Shown piece by piece: positions 8,800 to 17,764 of a stretch of 64,000 nucleotides of DNA. Each line of letters starts with the position of its first letter. The stretch's first letter is position 1. The position numbers and the translations under genes are program-made. The stretch spans positions 7,006,001-7,070,000 of the forward strand of contig NZ_CP024608.1 in the NCBI RefSeq assembly GCF_002752675.1, read 5' to 3'. Origin of the DNA: Massilia violaceinigra. Its GTDB lineage: Bacteria; Pseudomonadota; Gammaproteobacteria; Burkholderiales; Burkholderiaceae_D. The notes beneath the pieces are model-generated. The model saw only the letters and a program-made list of their open reading frames with translations. It was not told the DNA's origin and did not search any database.

Positions 8800-11661
8800 T
8801 TAGCCGAGCTGCATGTCGACCGGTGCCAGGCCGACCAGTTCGACCGCCGCCGCGGGGGTGGCCGCCGGCTCGGTGTAGACAATATGGGCTTTCAGGCTGG
8901 CCGGCGTGGTATTTTCCACGGTCGCCAGCACGTAAGCCGTATCGGCGCCCGCCTTGCCGTCACGGTCGAGCACGATCAGGGTCGAGGCGCCGCGCTTGAC
9001 CAGCAGCAGCACGCCGGCCTCGTACGGGTCGCCGGCACGCATCGCGGCGGTGAACAGGTCGCTGACATCGAAGCGGTCGCCGCCAACTCCCACCATGAAA
9101 TCCTTGATCGTCAGGGTTCCCAGGCGTCCTTCGCCGCTCAGTTCATAGGTATCGACGCCCTCGCCGCCGGTGGCGGTGATCTCGGTATTGCCGGTGTAGC
9201 GCACCACCTTGATGGTGTCGTCGCCCAGCCCGCCGCCGGCGACCACGCGCGCCGGCATGGCCGACAGTTCGGAGGCGATGCTCAGCTCGTCGCGCCCGCT
9301 GCCGCCGAACACGCCGCTGTTGCCGGTGCCGTAGACCGACAGCTTGTCGTCGCCGGCCCCGCCGTTGATCTGCATGTCGCCATTGCCGGCATACACGGTA
9401 TCGTTGCCGGCGCCGCCGTCGGCCACATGGTCGCCGCCATACATCGTCACATCGTCGTGGCCGTTGCCGCCGGCAAGGATGGCCTTGCCGTAAGCGGCGT
9501 AAAACACATCGTCGCCGTCGCCGCCATACAACTGATTGTCCCCGCCGCCGTCGCTCAGGCGGTCGTTGCCGGCGCCGCCAAGCAGCACGTCATCGTTGTC
9601 GCCGCCGCTGATCGTGTCGTCGCCGGCGCCGCCATCGACGCGGTCGACGCCGGCGCCGCCGTCCAGGTAATCGTTGCCGTCGTCGCCACGCAGCAGATCG
9701 TCGCCGCCGTTGCCTTGCAGGGTGTCATGGCCGGCCGCGCCGATGATGGTGTCGGCATTCGCGCCGCCGAACAGCCTGTCGTCGCCGCTGGTGCCGGTCA
9801 GCCCGCTCGGCGAGCCGTCCGGATTGATGCCATGGGTAAAATTGTCCGTGTTGAGCTGGCCCGCCTGCACGCCCTTCAGGGTGGCCATGGTCCGAAAGCC
9901 GTAGACAGTGCCGGCGGCGCCGTCCCGGTCGAACTGGAACAGGGTATCGAGACCGCTCTGCACCAGGCGCATGTAGGCGGCGCTGCCGAACGGGTTGCCG
10001 GCTTCCTGCTGGGTGTAGTCAATCATGAGCACGTCGCCGCCGGCGCCGGCCTGGAAGTCGGTGACGGTGATCTGTTCTTCATGCCAGCCGCCGCGGAAGG
10101 AGATGGTGTCGCGTCCGCTGCCGCCGGTCACCTGGTACTTTTCCTGGGACCAGCCCGCATGGACGTCGACGGTATCGTCGCCGTCGCCGCCCAGCACGAT
10201 GGCCGCGCCAACGCCTTCCTGGACCAGCAGCGCGATGACATCGTTGCCGCTGCCGCCGTCGAGCGTATCCTTGCCGCTGCCGCCGGTCAGGCTGTCGTTG
10301 CCGCTGCCACCCTCGATCAGGTCGCTGCCGTCGCGCATGGCGCTCAATGTGTCGTTGCCGGCCCCGCCGCGCAGGATATTGTTGCCGCTGTAGTAGTAGC
10401 CGCCGTCGAAGACGTAGGCCCAGTCGGTCACCAGGTCGTCGCCGTCGCCGCCGTCGAGGATATCGTCGCCCTGCGCGCCGTTGAGGTCGTCGTTGCCGGC
10501 GCCGCCGGACAGCGTGTCGCTGTGCTCGCCGCCATTGAGGGAATCGTTGCCGTTGCCGCCGTCGAGCAGGTCATTGCCCGCGATGCCGAACAGGGAATCG
10601 TTGCCCTCGCCGCCAAGCACGGTGTCGCTGCCGTCGCCGGCGTCCAGCCAGTCGCCCACGCCGTATTCGTCGCCGCCATCGAGATAGTCGTTGCCGTTGA
10701 AACCGCGCAAGACGTCGCTGCCGCTCAGCCCGTACAAATGATCGTTGCGCTCGCCGCCATTGAGGGTATCGTTGCCCGCCGTGCCCGTCAGGACCGGGCC
10801 TTCGATGACGCCGGTCGGGTCGATGTCGCCTTCGATATTGGCGTTCGTCAGGCTGGCCGCATTCACCCCGCTCAAGGTCAGGACCGTCTCGAAGCCATAT
10901 TGGGTGCCGGCCGCGCCATCGTAGTCTTGCTGGAGCAGCGTGTCGGCGCCTTGCTGGAGCAAGCGCAGCACGCCGGCCTTGCCGAAGGGGTTGTAGCCTG
11001 GCACGCCGGGCGTCAGGTAATCCACGTCGAGGCGGTCGCCACCGTCACCTGTGACGAAGCCGGCGATGCTCACATTTGCTCTGCCCGAGAGGACGAACAG
11101 ATCGCTGCCGCCGTCGCCGTAGGCGAGCACCGTCGCCGCCGGAGCGGAGTACATGTGCAGTTCGATCACGTCGTCGCCCTCGCCGCCGTGGAGCACGGTC
11201 TTGCTGGGCGTTTCGCTCCAGGTGAACGAGACGGTGATCCTGTCGTTGCCCTCGCCGCCGTCAACGCTGTTGTTGCTGGCGGCGGTTTGAACCCCGATGT
11301 CATCGTTGCCGTTGCCGCCGATAACGGTACTGTCGCCGCTGTACGGACTGAGCACGTCGTCGCCGTCGCCGCCATCGAGGACATTGATGCCGCTGCCGCC
11401 AAGCAGGGTATCGTTGCCGGCGCCGCCGAGCATGGTGTCGCTGCCGTAGTCGCTGCGGATAGCGTCGTTGCCGCCGAGGCCATCGATCAGTTCGTCGGCG
11501 GCGGTGCCGTTCAGGGCGTCGTTGCCCTCGGTGCCGGTGATCTTGACCGGCACGGCGATGGCGGCGATCTTGACCGGCACGGCGGCGGTCGGGATGGCGT
11601 CGGCGGCGAAGCGCCGGGCTTCAGGCGATGAAAACGAGGGTGCGGGCACGGTACGGGTCAT
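8800..11661 (-). CDS. RTX repeat protein, long family, copy 4
   Basis: At 953 aa this is the longest member, with three RTX/target-module units. The N-terminal part (GTEGNDALNGTAADELIDG, IRSDYGSDTM) matches copy 5, whereas the C-terminal 100 residues match copy 3. A 9-residue duplication (AVPVKIAAI then AVPVKITGT) near residue 30 comes from a 27-bp tandem duplication and explains part of the extra length. The stop region also shows an 11-bp tandem duplication (GCCGATGTTTA repeated at about 8787-8808). AAGGA precedes the ATG at 11661. There is no signal peptide. It is probably exported and Ca2+-binding like its paralogues, by inference only. Confidence 0.87.
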   Translation of the reverse strand: MTRTVPAPSFSSPEARRFAADAIPTAAVPVKIAAIAVPVKITGTEGNDALNGTAADELIDGLGGNDAIRSDYGSDTMLGGAGNDTLLGGSGINVLDGGDGDDVLSPYSGDSTVIGGNGNDDIGVQTAASNNSVDGGEGNDRITVSFTWSETPSKTVLHGGEGDDVIELHMYSAPAATVLAYGDGGSDLFVLSGRANVSIAGFVTGDGGDRLDVDYLTPGVPGYNPFGKAGVLRLLQQGADTLLQQDYDGAAGTQYGFETVLTLSGVNAASLTNANIEGDIDPTGVIEGPVLTGTAGNDTLNGGERNDHLYGLSGSDVLRGFNGNDYLDGGDEYGVGDWLDAGDGSDTVLGGEGNDSLFGIAGNDLLDGGNGNDSLNGGEHSDTLSGGAGNDDLNGAQGDDILDGGDGDDLVTDWAYVFDGGYYYSGNNILRGGAGNDTLSAMRDGSDLIEGGSGNDSLTGGSGKDTLDGGSGNDVIALLVQEGVGAAIVLGGDGDDTVDVHAGWSQEKYQVTGGSGRDTISFRGGWHEEQITVTDFQAGAGGDVLMIDYTQQEAGNPFGSAAYMRLVQSGLDTLFQFDRDGAAGTVYGFRTMATLKGVQAGQLNTDNFTHGINPDGSPSGLTGTSGDDRLFGGANADTIIGAAGHDTLQGNGGDDLLRGDDGNDYLDGGAGVDRVDGGAGDDTISGGDNDDVLLGGAGNDRLSDGGGDNQLYGGDGDDVFYAAYGKAILAGGNGHDDVTMYGGDHVADGGAGNDTVYAGNGDMQINGGAGDDKLSVYGTGNSGVFGGSGRDELSIASELSAMPARVVAGGGLGDDTIKVVRYTGNTEITATGGEGVDTYELSGEGRLGTLTIKDFMVGVGGDRFDVSDLFTAAMRAGDPYEAGVLLLVKRGASTLIVLDRDGKAGADTAYVLATVENTTPASLKAHIVYTEPAATPAAAVELVGLAPVDMQLG
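11539..11592. repeat. 27-bp offset tandem duplication inside RTX copy 4
   Basis: GATCTTGACCGGCACGGCG occurs at 11539 and again at 11566. The duplication keeps the reading frame and adds nine residues near the N-terminus. Other long copies have a single copy. Confidence 0.7.
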
Positions 11662-11725
11662 GACATTCCTTGGGCGTGATGGAAGTAGGCACTGGCGGCC
11701 GGCGGACGGCAGTGTTCAACTTCTC

Positions 11726-11781
11726 ATCATGCCAAGGTGCGGCAATCTTGTCGATATGCACACCTTGGATGAAATGTAACA
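11726..11781 (-). promoter_or_regulatory. Conserved promoter-like boxes upstream of RTX copy 4
   Basis: TCGACA (11754-11749), a 17-nt spacer, CATGAT (11731-11726), and TGTTACATTT at 11781-11772 on the minus strand. Confidence 0.6.
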
Positions 11782-11808
11782 ATTTCTTTACGCGCCACGC
11801 GCCGCTGT

Positions 11809-14646
11809 CTAGACCAGGTGCGTCTCGAGCGGCGCCAGGCCCACCAGTTCGACCGCCGCCGCGGGGATGGCCGGCGCTTCGGTGTAGACAATATTGGCTT
11901 TCAGGCTGGCCGGCGTGACGTTCTCCACGGTCGCCAGCACGTAGCCCGTATCGGCGCCCGCCTTGCCGTCACGGTCGAGCGCGATCACCGTCGAGGTGCC
12001 GTTCTTGACCAAGAGCAGCACGCCGGCGGCGTACGGGTCGGTCGCCCGCATCGCGGCGCTGAACAGGTCGCTGACATCGACGCGGTCGCCGCCAGCGCCG
12101 ACCATGAAGTCCTTGATCGTCAGGGTTCCCAGGCGCCCGGCGCCGCTCAGTTCATAGGTATCGACGCCCTCGCCGCCGGTGGCGGTGATGGCGGTATTGC
12201 CGATATTGCGCACGACCTTGATGATGTCGTCGCCAAGCCCGCCGCCGGCCACCACGCGCCACGGCGTGGCGGACAGTTCCGAATCGATCTGCAGCACGTC
12301 GCGCCCGCTGCCGCCGAACAGGCCGCTGTTGCCGCTGCCCTGGATCCGCAGCATGTCGTCGCCGCTCCCGCCATTGATCTGCATGTCGCCATTGGAGGCA
12401 CTCACGGTATCGTTGCCGGCGCCGCCGTCGGCCACACTGTCGCCGCCAGACATGTTGATCGTGTCGTTGCCGTTGCCGCCGGACAGCAGGTCATTGCCGT
12501 AGCCGGACCTCAGCACATCGTCGCCGTCGCCGCCATGGAGCTGGTCGTTCCCGCTGCTGTCGGTCAGATGGTCGTTGCCGGCGCCGCCCAGCAGCACGTC
12601 GTCGCCGATATCGCCGTCCACCCAGTCGTCGCCGGCGCCGCCCTCGACGCGGTCGACGCCCGCTCCGCCGTACAGGTAATCGTTGCCATCGTCTCCCTGC
12701 ACCAGATCGTCGCCGCCGTTGCCGTGCAGCGTGTCCTGGCCGGCGGCGCCGGTGATGGTGTCGGCGCTCGCGCCGCCCCACAGCTTGTCGTCAGCGCTGG
12801 TGCCGGTCAGCGATCCCGGCGAGCCGTCCGGATTGATGCCATGGGTAAAATTGGCCACGGTCAGCTGGCTCGCCTGCACGCCCTTGAGGATCGCCGTGGT
12901 CCGCAAGGCGTAGGCTGTGCCGGCGGCGCCATCCCGGTCGAACTGGAACAAGGTATCAAGACCGCTCTGCACCAGGCGCATGTAGCCGGCGCTGCCGAAC
13001 GGGTTGCCCGCTTCCAGCTGGATGTAGTCCATCTCCAGCACGTCGCCGCCGGCGCCGGCCTGGAAGTCGGTCACGGTCACCAATTCCTGATGCCAGCCGC
13101 TGAGGAAGGAGATGGTATCGCGCCCGCTGCCGCCGGTCAGCTGGTACTTGTCCCGCCACCCGCCCTGAAAGAACTGGAAGGTGTCGTCGCCGTCGCCGCC
13201 CAGCAAGGTAGCGTCGGCGTCGCCGTGCTGGACCAGCAGCTCGAAGACATCGTTGCCGCTGCCGCCGTCGAGCGTATCGGCGCCGCTGCCGCCGGACAGG
13301 GTGTCGTCGCCGATGCCGCCCTCGAGCAGGTCGCGCCCCCAGTACATGGCGCCCATCTGGTCGTTGCCGGCGCCGCCGCGCAGAATATTGTCGCCGCTGT
13401 AAAAAGCGCTGTTATCCCCGGCGTAGTCGGTCAGGACGTCGTCGCCGTCGCCGCCATCGATGGTATCGTTGCCGCCCTCGCCGTTGAGGTCGTCGTTACC
13501 GGCGCCGCCGGACAGCGTGTCGCTGTGGTCGCCGCCTCTCAGGGAATCGTTGCCGTTGCCGCCGTCCAGCAGGTCGCTGCCGATCATGCCGGACACAAAA
13601 TCGTCGCCCTCGCCACCGAGCAAGGTGTCGTTGCCGTAGCCGCCGTCGAGCCAGTCGCCGGCGCCGCTCTCGTCGCCGCCATCGATCAGGTCGTCGCCGT
13701 CGGCGCCGCGCAGCACATCGCGTCCGCCCAGCCCGTACATACTGTCATTGCGCTTGCCGCCATCAAGGGTGTCGTTGCCGGCCGTGCCCGTCAGGACCGG
13801 CCCTTCGATCACGCCGGTCGGGTCGATGTCGCCATCGATATTGGCGCTCGTCAGGCTGGCCGCGTTCACCCCGGCCAGCACCAGCGCCGTCTCGAAGCCA
13901 TACGCGCTGCCGGCCGCGCCATCGTCGTCCTGCTGGAGCAAGGTGTCGGCGCCTTGCTGGATGAAGCGCAGCATTCCGGCCTTGCCGAAGGGATTGAAGC
14001 CCGATGGGGTGGGCATCATGGAGTCCACGTTGAGGCGGTCGCCACCGGCGCCGCTGACAAAATCGGCAATGGTCACGTTCCCGCTGCCCGACACGGCGAA
14101 CAGATCGCTGCCGCCGTCGCCGTAGGCGAGCACCGTCGCCGCGGGAGCGGGCGACATGTACAGTTCGATCAGGTCGTCGCCCGCGCCGCCATGGAGCACG
14201 GTCTTGCTGGGCATTTCGGTCCAGGTGAACGAGACGCGGATCGTGTCGTTGCCCTCGCCGCCGTCGACGCTGTTGTTGCTGCCGGCGGTTTGAACGCGGA
14301 TGCGGTCCGCGCCCTGGCCGCCGAGTACGGTGCTGTTGCCACTGTACGGAGCGAGCACGTCGTCGCCATCGCCGCCCTCAAGGACATTGCTCCCGGTGCC
14401 GCCAAGCAAGGTATCGTTGCCGGCGCCGCCGAACATGGTGTCGCTGCCGTAGTCGCTGCGGATATAGTCGTTGCCGCCGAGGCCATCGATCAGTTCGTCG
14501 GCGGCGGTGCCGTCGAGGGTGTCGTTGCCCTCGGTGCCGGTGATCTTGACGGGCACGGCGGCGCTGCTGGCGGACGGAATGGCGTCGCCGGCGGAGCGCC
14601 TGGCGTCAGTCGATGGGAACAGCGGTGCGGACACGGTACGGGTCAT
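11809..14646 (-). CDS. RTX repeat protein, long family, copy 5
   Basis: This 945-aa, three-unit RTX protein begins MTRTVSAPLFPS. The first two units follow copy 4 (for example SFTWTEMPSKTVLHGG, and the GINPDGSP segment at the end of unit two). The last unit instead follows copy 2 (DPYAAGVLLLVKNG, STVIALDRDG). The C-terminal tail diverges to VELVGLAPLETHLV. It starts with a good AAGGA site. It has no visible enzymatic domain. Function is unknown; by family, a Ca2+-stabilised beta-roll protein. Confidence 0.87.
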   Translation of the reverse strand: MTRTVSAPLFPSTDARRSAGDAIPSASSAAVPVKITGTEGNDTLDGTAADELIDGLGGNDYIRSDYGSDTMFGGAGNDTLLGGTGSNVLEGGDGDDVLAPYSGNSTVLGGQGADRIRVQTAGSNNSVDGGEGNDTIRVSFTWTEMPSKTVLHGGAGDDLIELYMSPAPAATVLAYGDGGSDLFAVSGSGNVTIADFVSGAGGDRLNVDSMMPTPSGFNPFGKAGMLRFIQQGADTLLQQDDDGAAGSAYGFETALVLAGVNAASLTSANIDGDIDPTGVIEGPVLTGTAGNDTLDGGKRNDSMYGLGGRDVLRGADGDDLIDGGDESGAGDWLDGGYGNDTLLGGEGDDFVSGMIGSDLLDGGNGNDSLRGGDHSDTLSGGAGNDDLNGEGGNDTIDGGDGDDVLTDYAGDNSAFYSGDNILRGGAGNDQMGAMYWGRDLLEGGIGDDTLSGGSGADTLDGGSGNDVFELLVQHGDADATLLGGDGDDTFQFFQGGWRDKYQLTGGSGRDTISFLSGWHQELVTVTDFQAGAGGDVLEMDYIQLEAGNPFGSAGYMRLVQSGLDTLFQFDRDGAAGTAYALRTTAILKGVQASQLTVANFTHGINPDGSPGSLTGTSADDKLWGGASADTITGAAGQDTLHGNGGDDLVQGDDGNDYLYGGAGVDRVEGGAGDDWVDGDIGDDVLLGGAGNDHLTDSSGNDQLHGGDGDDVLRSGYGNDLLSGGNGNDTINMSGGDSVADGGAGNDTVSASNGDMQINGGSGDDMLRIQGSGNSGLFGGSGRDVLQIDSELSATPWRVVAGGGLGDDIIKVVRNIGNTAITATGGEGVDTYELSGAGRLGTLTIKDFMVGAGGDRVDVSDLFSAAMRATDPYAAGVLLLVKNGTSTVIALDRDGKAGADTGYVLATVENVTPASLKANIVYTEAPAIPAAAVELVGLAPLETHLV

Positions 14647-14710
14647 GACATTCCTTGGGCGTGATGGAAGAAGGCACTGCCGGCCGTCGGACGGCAGTGT
14701 TCAACTTCTC

Positions 14711-14766
14711 ATCATGCCAAGGTGCGGCAATCTTGTCGATATGCACACCTTAAACGAAATGTAACA
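14711..14766 (-). promoter_or_regulatory. Conserved promoter-like boxes upstream of RTX copy 5
   Basis: TCGACA (14739-14734), a 17-nt spacer, CATGAT (14716-14711), and TGTTACATTT at 14766-14757 on the minus strand. Confidence 0.6.
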
Positions 14767-14794
14767 GTTTCCGTGCGCGCCACGCGGCGCTGGC

Positions 14795-17584
14795 TTAGCC
14801 GGGCTGGAGATGGTCCGGCGCCAGGCCCACCAGCTCGACCGGCGCCATGGCGGCTGCGGCCGGTGCAGCGGCGTAGACGATGTTGGCCTTCAGGTCGGCG
14901 GCCACCACGTCGGGCATGGTGGCCAGCAGGTAGGCGCTGTCGGCGCCGGCCGTGCCGTCCAGGTCGAGCATCACCTGGGCCGCGCTGCCGCGCTGGATCA
15001 GCAGCAGCACGCCGCTGGCATACAGGTCGCCGGCCGGCATGGAGGCGCTGAACAGGGCGGTCACGTCGACACGGTCACCGCCGGCGCCGGCCGTGAAGTC
15101 CTTGATCGTCAGGGTGCCAAGGCGTCCGCTTTCGCTCAGTTCATAGGTATCGACGCCCGCGCCGCCGGTGGCGGTGATGTCGGTGTTGCCGGCATAGCGC
15201 AACACGGCGATGGTGTCGTCGCCGCTGCCGCCGCTGGCGACGACGCGGCTGGGCGTGGCGGCCTGTTGCGAGACGATGCGCAGCACATCGCGCCCGCTGC
15301 CGCCGAACAGGCCGTGGTTGCCGGTACCGTCGATCGAGAGCACGTCGTCGCCACTGCCGCCGCTCAGCTGCATGTTGCCATTCATTCCCGACAAGGTGTC
15401 GTTGCCGGCGCCGCCATCGGCCATGTGGTCGCCGTCATACGCCGTGAGCTTGTCGTTGCCGTTACCCCCGGAAAGAAGGTCGCGGCCGGAGCCGGCATGG
15501 AGCACGTCATCCCCGTCGCCGCCGTAGACCTGGTCATCCCCATGGTAGTCGGCGAGGTAGTCGCTGCCGGCGCCGCCGAACAGCTCGTCGTTGCCGGCAC
15601 CGCCGTCCATCGAATCGTTGCCCTCGTCGCCCCGCATGACATCGGCGCCGCTGTTGCCTTCCAGAGTGTCGTGGCCGGCGCCGCCGAGGATGATATCGTC
15701 GGCCGGGCTGCCGGCCAGCTTGTCGTTACCGCTGGTACCCGTGACCACCACCGTGCCGGGCGAGCCGTCCGGATTGAAACCGAAGGCGATATTCTGGGCC
15801 GTGATCTGGCTTGCCTGCACGCCCTTGAGCGTGGCCAGCGTCTGGAAGCCGTAGCTTGCGCCGGCGGCACCATCCGCATCGAACTGGTACAAGGTGTCGG
15901 CCCCGCTCTGCACCAGGCGCAGATAGCCGCTGCTGCCGAAGGGATTGCCGGACTGCTCCAGGTAAACGCGCAGATCGAGCAGGTCGCCGCCGGCGCCGGC
16001 CTGGAAGTCGGTCACGATCACTTGCTCCGCGTGCCAGCCGTTGGCGAACGCGATGGTGTCGCGCCCGCCGCCGCCGGTGACCTGGCTTTTCTCCTCGCCC
16101 TTACCCGGAAGGAAAATGATGGTGTCGTCGCCCTCGCCGCCGAGCACGGTGGTATCGGCGCTCGCGTCCAGGGTCGACACCTCGATCTGGTCCTTGCCGC
16201 TGCCACCGTCGAGCGTGTCCTTGCCGCTGCCGCCGTGCAGGGTGTCATTGCCACTGCCGCCTTCGAGCAGGTCAGCGCCCTGCTGCGCGGAGCTCAGCAC
16301 ATCGTTGCCGGCGCCGCCGCGCAGGAGATTGTCGCCGCCGTCGAGGTGGGCTTCGTAGTAGTAGAGGAAGTCGCTCACCTTGTCGTCGCCGTCGCCGCCA
16401 TCGACGGTATCGTTGCCTGCCCCGCCGTTGAGCTCGTCATTGCCGACGCCGCCCGCCAGCACATCACGGTGATCGCCGCCCTCGAGCGTGTCGTCGCCGC
16501 TGCCGCCGTCGAGCAGGTCCTCGCCCGACTGGCCGTGGAGGGCGTCGTGGCCGTCGCCGCCGAGCAGGGTATCCCGGCCGCTGCCGCCGTCGAGCGCGTC
16601 GCCGGCGCCGGCTTCGTTGCCGCCGTCGAGATAGTCGTCGCCGTCGGCGCCGCGCAGGGTGTCGCGTCCGCCCAGGCCATACAGGTGGTCGTCGCGCTTG
16701 CCGCCGTCGAGAACGTCGTCGCTCGCCGTGCCGGTCAGAACCGGCCCTTCGACCACGCCGCTCGGATCGATGTCGCCGACGATGTGGGCGCTGGTCAGGC
16801 TGGCCGCATTCACCCCGGCCAGCACCATTGTTGTCTTGAAGCCATGCTGGACGCCAGCCGCGCCGTCCTCGTCGCGCTGGAGCAGCGTGTCGGCGCCTTG
16901 CTGGACGAGGCGCAGATAGCCCGCCTTGCCGAAGGGATTGGCGCTTACCCCGTCGGGTATCAGCCCATCCACGTTGAGGCGGTCGCCGCCGGCGCCGAGA
17001 TCGAAGCCGGCGATCGTCAGCCCGGCGCCGCCCGGTGTCAGGATGAACAGATCGCTGCCGCCATCGCCATGCACAAGCACGTTGGACAGCGCACTGCTGT
17101 TGGTGTGGAGGTCGAAAACGTCATCGCCGGCGCCGCCGTGGATCACGGACGTGTTCGCTTTGTCCATCGGGTCGAAGTCGATGTCGATGCGGTCGTTGCC
17201 CTCGCCGGCGTCGACTGTATTGCTGCCGCCGATGACAACGCGGATGTCATCGGCGCCTTTGCCGCCGAAGACGATGTTGTCGCCCGCGCGCGCGGCGAGA
17301 TAGTCGTCGCCGTCGCCGCCATCGAGGGAATCGGCGCCGGCGCCGCCGACCAGGACATCGTCGCCGGCGCCGCCGAGCAAGGTATCGTTGCCGGCGTCGC
17401 CGCGCAGATCGTCGTTGCCGCCCAGGCCCTCGATCCGTTCGTCGGCCGCGCTGCCGTACAGGACGTCGTCCTCCTCGGTGCCGATGATGATGACCGGCAC
17501 GGTGGCGCTGGACGGGATCGATTCAAACGCGAAGCGTTTGGCATCAAGGGAGGTGGACGGCGGTACGGGAACAGAGCGGGTCAT
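14795..17584 (-). CDS. RTX repeat protein, long family, copy 6
   Basis: From the ATG at 17584 (MTRSVPVPPS) this is a 929-aa protein. An in-frame start 17 codons upstream is possible, but AAGGA precedes 17584 and the paralogues begin with the same MTRxVP motif. It has three RTX/target-module units. It is the most diverged long member: the third unit lacks some repeats present in copies 3-5, and the last module reads DLYASGVLLLIQRGSAAQV. The tail MAPVELVGLAPDHLQPG is intermediate between the long family and the short family downstream. No catalytic residues are recognisable. Confidence 0.87.
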   Translation of the reverse strand: MTRSVPVPPSTSLDAKRFAFESIPSSATVPVIIIGTEEDDVLYGSAADERIEGLGGNDDLRGDAGNDTLLGGAGDDVLVGGAGADSLDGGDGDDYLAARAGDNIVFGGKGADDIRVVIGGSNTVDAGEGNDRIDIDFDPMDKANTSVIHGGAGDDVFDLHTNSSALSNVLVHGDGGSDLFILTPGGAGLTIAGFDLGAGGDRLNVDGLIPDGVSANPFGKAGYLRLVQQGADTLLQRDEDGAAGVQHGFKTTMVLAGVNAASLTSAHIVGDIDPSGVVEGPVLTGTASDDVLDGGKRDDHLYGLGGRDTLRGADGDDYLDGGNEAGAGDALDGGSGRDTLLGGDGHDALHGQSGEDLLDGGSGDDTLEGGDHRDVLAGGVGNDELNGGAGNDTVDGGDGDDKVSDFLYYYEAHLDGGDNLLRGGAGNDVLSSAQQGADLLEGGSGNDTLHGGSGKDTLDGGSGKDQIEVSTLDASADTTVLGGEGDDTIIFLPGKGEEKSQVTGGGGRDTIAFANGWHAEQVIVTDFQAGAGGDLLDLRVYLEQSGNPFGSSGYLRLVQSGADTLYQFDADGAAGASYGFQTLATLKGVQASQITAQNIAFGFNPDGSPGTVVVTGTSGNDKLAGSPADDIILGGAGHDTLEGNSGADVMRGDEGNDSMDGGAGNDELFGGAGSDYLADYHGDDQVYGGDGDDVLHAGSGRDLLSGGNGNDKLTAYDGDHMADGGAGNDTLSGMNGNMQLSGGSGDDVLSIDGTGNHGLFGGSGRDVLRIVSQQAATPSRVVASGGSGDDTIAVLRYAGNTDITATGGAGVDTYELSESGRLGTLTIKDFTAGAGGDRVDVTALFSASMPAGDLYASGVLLLIQRGSAAQVMLDLDGTAGADSAYLLATMPDVVAADLKANIVYAAAPAAAAMAPVELVGLAPDHLQPG

Positions 17585-17648
17585 GACATTCCTTGGGCTT
17601 GATGGAGTGAGGCACTGGCGTCGGATCGACGGCAATCGTTAGCTCGGT

Positions 17649-17704
17649 ATCATGCCCGCGTGGGGTCATCTTGTCGATATGAACAACTTAAATAAAATGT
17701 AACA
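17649..17704 (-). promoter_or_regulatory. Conserved promoter-like boxes upstream of RTX copy 6
   Basis: TCGACA (17677-17672), a 17-nt spacer, CATGAT (17654-17649), and TGTTACATTT at 17704-17695 on the minus strand. Confidence 0.6.
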
Positions 17705-17712
17705 ATTGATCC

Positions 17713-17754
17713 GGCAAGCACGGGCCCAACCGGGGGCGTGGCCCGTGGTTTGCC
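17713..17754 (-). terminator. Hairpin downstream of RTX copy 7
   Basis: Long imperfect inverted repeat (GGCAAGCACGGGCC facing GGCCCGTGGTTTGCC) between the stop of copy 7 and the promoter boxes of copy 6. There is no clear U-run, so terminator activity is uncertain. Confidence 0.4.
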
Positions 17755-17764
17755 ATGCGCGTGC

